From: Basidiobolus ranarum
Lineage: Eukaryota > Basidiobolomycota > Basidiobolomycetes > Basidiobolales
Assembly: GCA_040143965.1 (NCBI GenBank)
Contig: JASJQH010000139.1
Span: forward strand, 1-25,747
DNA length: 25,747 bases
Direction: 5' to 3'
Shown: positions 20,006-25,747 of the stretch, one piece after another
Position numbering within the stretch: position 1 is the stretch's first letter
Layout of the letters: each line of letters opens with the position of its first letter
Translations under genes and position numbers: made by a program
Notes under the pieces: model-generated
Told to the model about the DNA's origin: nothing
Seen by the model: the letters and a program-made list of their open reading frames with translations, nothing else
Databases searched by the model: none

Positions 20006-22426
20006 CTAGTGCTGTTGATACCCACTTGACTGGCCATCTCCCATCATGAACGTCTCTTGGCCTGAGAAGTTGTTATTCATACCTGGGTTCGTCATCATGG
20101 ACATTCCTCCAGCTACATTTGTCGGTGGGCTAGTATCATCCATATTTCCTGTCATTCCCGGCTGAAAGCCACCTCCAGCTCCTCGCTGTCCAAATAGTGG
20201 ATCCTGACCGAAGTTCGAATAGTTCATCTCCTGTGCCTAAACATATACACCATATCGGTTAGTACCTCATTATCCCACACTCTCTCTATAGTTGCATTTA
20301 TCTCTGTTTGCTCATTCCCCTGTCCATTCCCATCCCTCCTTTTCCCTCTCCCATCTTTGTCTCGCAGTCATCAAGCAAGCAGGCAACCATAGAACATATC
20401 TCAAACTATATTTACCTGATTGATTGTAGCCATAGGTGCAAACCTCTGCCCTCTTCCACCACGTGAGTAGTCATCACCACCATTCTCAAACTGATGGGTC
20501 GGATTAACCTCTCCATACCCAGTGCCCATGCCTCCGTTGATATCCCCCAGACCGTAACCTCCACTAAGAATCCCTTCTTTGGAGTCTCGAGAGAATGGTA
20601 GCTGCCCATGAGCTTCAGGATTCAACCCACTACTCAGAAGAAGGTTTGGCGTTGGGAATTGCTCATTGCTTGACGAATACATATCCTCCGGGAATCCACG
20701 CACTTGCTGTTGTTGCTGGTGATTCTGTTGTTGTTGTTGCTGCTGTCTTAGATTGATATCAGCTAACGAATGCCTTCTCGGCTGATTGTAGGGCATCGTG
20801 TAAGGATCTGCTAACGAATGTCTTCGCACATATAGATGTCTTCGTTGCGGCGCTGGATGATACGAACCAGGGGGCGGTGCTATATAATTGATATGGTTAC
20901 TATTTTATCTGATCATCTCATCCTAACTCTACCACTGTCCAAACACCATTCTCCTCATTACTACCCACCCATCCCTTCCTTGCACACATATTTGTGTGCT
21001 GGGTTAGGTTCTCCATAGGCAACCTTTCCTCACCACCACTCTATCACTCATGCAAAGACAGGGTCATATTCTAAGAAGTAAGAGTAAACATATATATGTA
21101 CTTACTATTGTATCCCGACTGCATCGACATTGAATCAACCGAGTGTGGACTGCCCTGCCCCGATTCAGAGATACTCCCTGTGTTCGCCGAGAAATTCAAA
21201 TTTCCTGGATTGTTTGCAGAAGCGAGTGTTTGATTCGCCATTGACCCAAGATCTTGTGAATAAAATCGGGGTCGACTGTATTGAGGATTGTATCCTAAAA
21301 GATCGTAGTATTAGCGTGTGTCTTCATCATCATCATCATGTGTGATGCTTCTCAGTACTGTACTGTACTGTACTATGGACTACAACACATCTTATTATTA
21401 TTCACTAACCTTGCTGACTGTATTGTGAGTTCGGCGAATACGTCCCGTTGAAGGCATCCATGTTCACGCTGACTGTGCTGCTGTAGCTTGCCGTCTGCTC
21501 AAAAATCAATCACATATCGTTAGTAAAGTCACTTTCTTCTTTCTCCCTCCCCCTTTATCTTTGCCTCCTCTTCACCTTCATCCTTTTGCCTTCCAATACC
21601 TCAATACATATTCTCATAAAAATACTCACATATTTCCCAATGATCTTCTTCAGCGCGTATGGCAACACCTTCCAAGGAAATACTTTCACATCTTTCTCAA
21701 TGTTTCGAGGCTTTGGGTTCGGAAAAGACATGATCAGTTTAAAGAACTCCGCCGACTCAGGCTTACATTTGGATACCGTCAGCGGTCTGAACCCCTCCAG
21801 ATTTCTTCGGATTCGGTTCTTTTCCTCTACCGTGAAGCGTACTGCGATCAATGACTCAAGTAGATAGATGCAGTCTACACTGGTGATGAAATAATCTTTC
21901 TTCTCCTCCCAGTAGATACACGAGACGACAATACTATTTGGTCCTCGCTCAGCTGGTGCCACAGGCTGAAAACCACAGTGAATAACATTATTTTTGTGTT
22001 GACGCCAAAACTGGACAAGTCTTCGTCTCGTTTCTGTCTCCTCCTCAGTCCTATTTTATAATAAAATTAGCACAATGTACAGTATCTGGTGGTTCTTTAA
22101 ACTTACCAATTTATCATCATTTCATCTATGTTACCAGTTAAATTAAGCGAGGCTTTATTTAATAGTGAAGCATAAGCATTGTAAGGTACCATCGGCATTG
22201 CTCCAACAGGGCCAGACGGTTGAACCTCGTAGTTTCCAGGGCTAGTATTAGGGAAATAATACTCGGAGGGCTGAGCTTGCGGTTGAGTTTGTCGCTGCAA
22301 GTGCTGTTGGCTATCTCCAAGGTTTTGTGGATTACCTTGGCTATCAATTTCAGATTCATCGACAGGAAACGGAGGTGCTGTATAGAAAGGGTGCATTTGT
22401 GGTTGGGAAGAATGAGGCGAGATCAT
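20006..22426 (-). CDS. DUF7082-domain protein, Q/N/G-rich probable regulator
   Basis: A fungal protein of unknown function. Six exons on the minus strand: 22426-22107, 22050-21630, 21494-21410, 21294-21106, 20879-20416, 20230-20006; 1704 nt, 567 aa. The N-terminus is Pro/Gln-rich (about 1-85). The conserved domain spans about residues 105-247: a TEEET...RRRLVQFWR start, SCIYWEEKKDYFITSVDCI, RRNLEGFRPLTVSKCK, FFKLIMSFPNPKPRNIEKDV and FPWKVLPYALKKIIGKY; I recall this as DUF7082. The long disordered remainder is Ser/Asn/Gly/Met-rich, with two RRHSLAD motifs, a glutamine tract and a GG-rich end. The layout (one folded domain plus prion-like tails) suggests a transcriptional or RNA regulator, which is inference. 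Introns are long for the window (115, 135, 185 and 226 nt) and purine-rich on the sense strand. Start: the first ATG of an open exon. Confidence 0.9.
20704..20747 (-). repeat. CAG/CAA glutamine-tract repeat
   Basis: An impure CAG/CAA trinucleotide run on the coding (minus) strand of the DUF7082 gene. It encodes seven Gln, then Asn-His, then five Gln. Mixed CAG and CAA codons should make it more stable than a pure run. Confidence 0.85.
21325..21374. repeat. two adjacent microsatellites in an intron
   Basis: (CAT)5 at 21325-21339 and nearly four copies of TACTG at 21356-21374. Both lie inside the 115-nt third intron (21295-21409) of the DUF7082 gene and account for much of its length. Confidence 0.85.
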
Positions 22427-24393
22427 AAAAGGTATTCCTTTTGAGGTAGCAGTGTGTCAGGGAAGCTTGCTAGCGCTAGAAGTTTCAATAAATGTAACAA
22501 GATGGATGATTATATTGGTGCAGAAACGAAGATGAAACGCCTTAAAGGAGGTAGTAGTAATAGGCTATATACAGATCTTGTATATATATATACTCTAAAT
22601 TGTATTAAATAGTAAAATCAATTTAGTAATGATCCAATATGTAATTTGCCAGAAGGTTAAAATTTTAGCAATAGAAATGGATGATTAAGTTTGTATTAGG
22701 CAAGGGAAAATGAACAATCACTAACAAAATTGCAAACAAACTGGGGAAATTTAAGCAACCGCTACTAAGCTAGGCGACAGAAATCAAGTTTATAATGCAA
22801 CAGCGGTTACTAAAATTCAGGAAAAGCAGAAGAGATATTATTCGATGTGAGGCACTTGAATATGAGAGTAGAAAATGAATGGCAAGCACAACAGGCACTA
22901 GAGAACCCTTTATACAAAACATTCCTAAGAGATGACTAATAGTCGCAAATATGCATTATGTATTATATCCCATATAAATCTCAAGACTGCATTACAAAGC
23001 TGCAAAAGAATATATACCAATGATCTGTTATGAATAGATGGCGGATGATGAATGGTCAAAGGACATTGTTTTATGAGGCTAACATTAAAATCATCGATAG
23101 GCCAATGTACAGCGGAAGGCTTTCACCACCCACCATTTATCGGGGACATATATTCCGCAAACATTATGTGAATTCTACACAACTGGCCGTATTCCGATCT
23201 TATTCGCGGATCCCAACTTGGATATTACAGAAATGCTTTAATCATCATTTGCTTATCAAAGTTACTATAGAGCCAGGTGCTCTATTGAGTGATTTTGCAT
23301 ATATAAGCATTGAGCCTCCAAATCGGAAAGGCAATTGTTTCAGGAAACTACTGGTTTTAGATATGGATTCCCAGAAATTTCTATTCATAAGGTTGGCGAA
23401 ATTCAGCTATGAATACTAATTGGACCAGAGCTCTTGGCCAATAATGGCGAAGTTAGCATTGTCTAGTGGGGGAGTCTAAACCATGATTCACAAGTATAGT
23501 TTCCCAGCTGGATTCGCTTGTAATTAACTAGTCTATATCTGCTGATGTGCAATAGTCGTGATTGTTTGTACTGAATTCATCGGAAATGACTGCCATGATA
23601 TAAAAGCGACCAACTCGACTTCATTTAGAATCAATCCTGCTCACAAAGATTTAGCATCACATGTATTTGCACTCTCTGAACATGCGATCTTAATAGTCTT
23701 ATGCCGTAAAAGTCGTGGATGTCACATCCTGTCGAAACTCAACTCACATGATGTGGCTGCTTCCAAGTACGTCGCGTTCCTTTCGTGTTCTCGTTGTATC
23801 TACCTGAGTGATGGCTTTTATAGCAGTTCGCATCCATTGAAGTTCACTGGTTATTTTTGGTAATCCACTTATGAGTGTCGGCACTACTGAGTAACATGCA
23901 TAACTCGGCAAAACTCCCATGCGAAGACAATATATTTAGAGTATTGGCGGTTGGTTGTCAGTGTTTCGTATTCTAGTTTCCAGCAAGCTTTAGTTCTTTA
24001 TTATTCGCAATGGTTTTAATACAGATCTGAATAGTATCAATCCAAAAATGAGATTGGTGTATATATGCACATATCACTTTCGTGGTACTTTTGGTTGGGA
24101 TTCATTAGAATTTGAAGGGGTTGAAGTATATACAGCTGATTATGTACAACCGCCCCTTTATACATCCAGTTTCAGAAGCTGTTGATTGAGTTCAAACTTC
24201 AGGGTTGCTTGTATTCTTTATATAAAGCATGATCTCCTATTTTCTTTTATTGATTCGAATCTTATTTTCTTTCACAGAAGTTTACATACTAGAACAGTGA
24301 ATTTGGCCAATTTATTCTTGTGCCGTCCATAAAGACATCTTTATAAACGGTAGAAAGCCCGTGAAAACGTATAGTTACCAGCTGCCACAGGTG
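22427..24393. other. intergenic between divergent genes
   Basis: About 2 kb between the DUF7082 start (minus) and the FHIP start (plus). It contains a short (TA)n run near 22582-22594 and two orphan frames (23030-23419 and 23558-23863). No known family, RNA gene or transposon was recognised. It should include both promoters. Confidence 0.45.
23030..23419 (+). CDS. orphan open reading frame, function unknown
   Basis: An uninterrupted ATG-started frame of 129 aa beginning MNRWRMMNGQRTLFYEAN. It is basic and rich in Arg, Ile and Phe, without a signal peptide, membrane segment or motif I know. It is the longest unassigned frame in the window, longer than usual for chance in DNA of this composition, but no splice signals or conserved patterns support it. 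It could be chance or a lineage-specific gene. Confidence 0.25.
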   Translation: MNRWRMMNGQRTLFYEANIKIIDRPMYSGRLSPPTIYRGHIFRKHYVNSTQLAVFRSYSRIPTWILQKCFNHHLLIKVTIEPGALLSDFAYISIEPPNRKGNCFRKLLVLDMDSQKFLFIRLAKFSYEY

Positions 24394-25747
24394 ATGGGTT
24401 ACTTCACAAAATTAAAGAATCGGATTTTACCCTTAAAGCGGCCAGATAGATATGAGAGGTTGGTTCACTTTGAGCGAAACTGGACTTTTTGTCGGGTATG
24501 TAGATATCTAATATTAACATGATATTTGGTTATGTTGAAGTAAGCTAAAGCTTTAATTTGTTAGGAGAGGCTATTGGAAGAGGCCATTCCAGGAGAGAAC
24601 CAGATACTGGATAGTAAGCTAGCAGACTCTCTGAAACTGCTCATTAATTTACTGGTTCAAGAGAAAATACGGCAAGAAGATGGTACTACTGGGGATTGCA
24701 TGGAGTATCTTTTGCGTAACGATATTCTAGATTGGCTGGTGAACTTATCAGAGCCTGATTCACCTTTCGGCCTTCGTGGTGAAGTGATTCGAACTATCTC
24801 GAGTATGATCAGTACACTAGATGAGCGCTTCCTTATTCATCACAAAGTACATGGGTCAACTATCAAGCTACTTGATCATTGTATGCGGAACCGAAACCAA
24901 TTGGAATTATATCACGAAGACATGGTGGATTTGATGTTTAGCATTTGTTCCAAGATTAGGCGATGCCCTGAGCTTTTGAATATCTTTTTTTATCAAAGCG
25001 TCTGGGATTTGGAGGTTCCTATAACGGCTGAAAATACTGGGGAGAGTGTGCCTCGTGCAGGAAAATGCAAATATAATTTTCCAATATTTGGTTATTTACT
25101 CCAATTTGTTCACAAAGACGGGAAAACTGGGGATATTGCGAGAACAGCTATGCTTTTTCTCATTGAAATCACATCTGGTGAGTTGAGGGATTATGTCCAT
25201 GGAGAGAGCGACCTGTGTGCGGTAGTCGCCGCTGGTGTAGGGGCATTCTACTCCTTGTTACCTCGAAAATTGGTTATCAAATTACATCTCAGCGAAGATG
25301 AAAGGATGATATCTCACAACACGGAACTACTGGAACTTGAAGAAAATACCGGTGTAGAAAGCTCAATTTCGGCAGAATTCCAAGAGCATCTTTGTTCTTT
25401 TACAAAGTACCTCGAGTTCACGCAAGAATTACTTGAACGATGTCCAAGTGTAAGAGTGCGTAATTCTCTACTAGAAAATATAAGAAGAACGTTCTTGGAG
25501 AATATTCTATATCCTTCATTACTAGAATGCTCAGAACTGGATGGCTCAGCGGTTGCAGTAATTACCTATGTGAGTATATTGGTTCAAGTCATAAAGCAAC
25601 GAGAGTTAAATTCTATGTTTGTGCAATACTTAATGAATATGAAGCCGGGCTCCACCGAAAAACGTCGAGAATCCACATTTCGGATTTCACCAAAATCAGA
25701 AACCACAAATATTGCGGAGAGAGCGGATGTCATGAGTATCGACTCTG
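24394..25747 (+). CDS. FHIP, FHF complex (FTS-Hook-FHIP) subunit, 5' part only
   Basis: FHIP links Hook proteins to early endosomes, so that dynein can move them; the Aspergillus member is FhipA. Exons: 24394-24495 and 24565 to the window edge (intron 69 nt, GTATGT...TTAG). The visible part is about 428 residues. It opens MGYFTKLKNRILP, followed by VHFERNW, like the human FKNHW motif. Family blocks are in order: LLVQEKIRQEDG, LNIFFYQS, FPIFGYLLQFVHKDGKTGDI with RTAMLFLIEITSG, VVAAGVGAFYSLLPRKL, FTKYLEFTQELLERCPS, and RRTFLENILYPSLLE; they match the RAI16/FAM160 family over most of this length. The C-terminal part lies outside the window. CACAGGTG just before the ATG could be a splice boundary, so an earlier exon is possible. 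Confidence 0.93.

Noticed and set aside
1-25747. CRISPR arrays, rRNA, recognisable tRNAs, LTR or Polinton-type elements
   Set aside because: No regularly spaced repeats, no tRNA cloverleaf with conserved arms, and no reverse transcriptase, integrase, capsid or envelope-like frames were seen.

Overview
The window looks like nuclear DNA of a fungus. It has many short spliceosomal introns (mostly 56-100 nt, GT...AG), AT-rich intergenic DNA, and a fungal gene set: a HOPS/CORVET subunit, NCA2, a Pcl/Pho80-type cyclin, an FHF-complex subunit and a DUF7082-type protein. One VPS11 intron has the termini and internal signals of a minor-spliceosome (U12-type) AT-AC intron. Ascomycete yeasts lack such introns, but some early-diverging fungi (Mucoromycota and relatives) keep them, so an early-diverging lineage is my best guess. 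That placement is inference.

Layout. 1-692: no gene seen. 693-4706 (+): VPS11, 16 exons, 977 aa. 5042-7282 (+): NCA2, 7 exons, 616 aa. 7283-10815: a gene-poor stretch holding a long inverted-repeat (foldback/MITE-like) element at about 7655-8283 and a small GC-rich patch at 9427-9545 with nested inverted repeats. 10816-11037 (-): a small putative one-pass membrane protein. 11537-11928 (-): PCC1 of the KEOPS/EKC complex, divergent from a CS-domain (p23/SGT1-like) protein at 12157-12706 (+), with only 228 bp between the start codons. 13905 to about 15060 (+): a Pcl-type cyclin with an uncertain last exon. 16650-17758 (+): a bHLH transcription factor. 17759-20005: mostly unassigned, with several coding-like but unjoinable frames on the minus strand. 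20006-22426 (-): a DUF7082-domain, Q/N/G-rich probable regulator, 6 exons, 567 aa. 22427-24393: unassigned apart from one orphan frame. 24394 to the window end (+): FHIP, the dynein-adaptor subunit of the FHF complex, cut by the window edge.

No operon-like or pathway cluster is evident. Two genes share an endosome theme: VPS11 (endosome/vacuole tethering) and FHIP (early-endosome transport). They are about 20 kb apart, and this is probably coincidence. All exon models were built by hand from splice signals, reading phase and family similarity. Every multi-exon total given is divisible by three. Nothing was checked by a database search. I found no convincing new multi-gene system; the most notable single observation is the AT-AC intron in VPS11.
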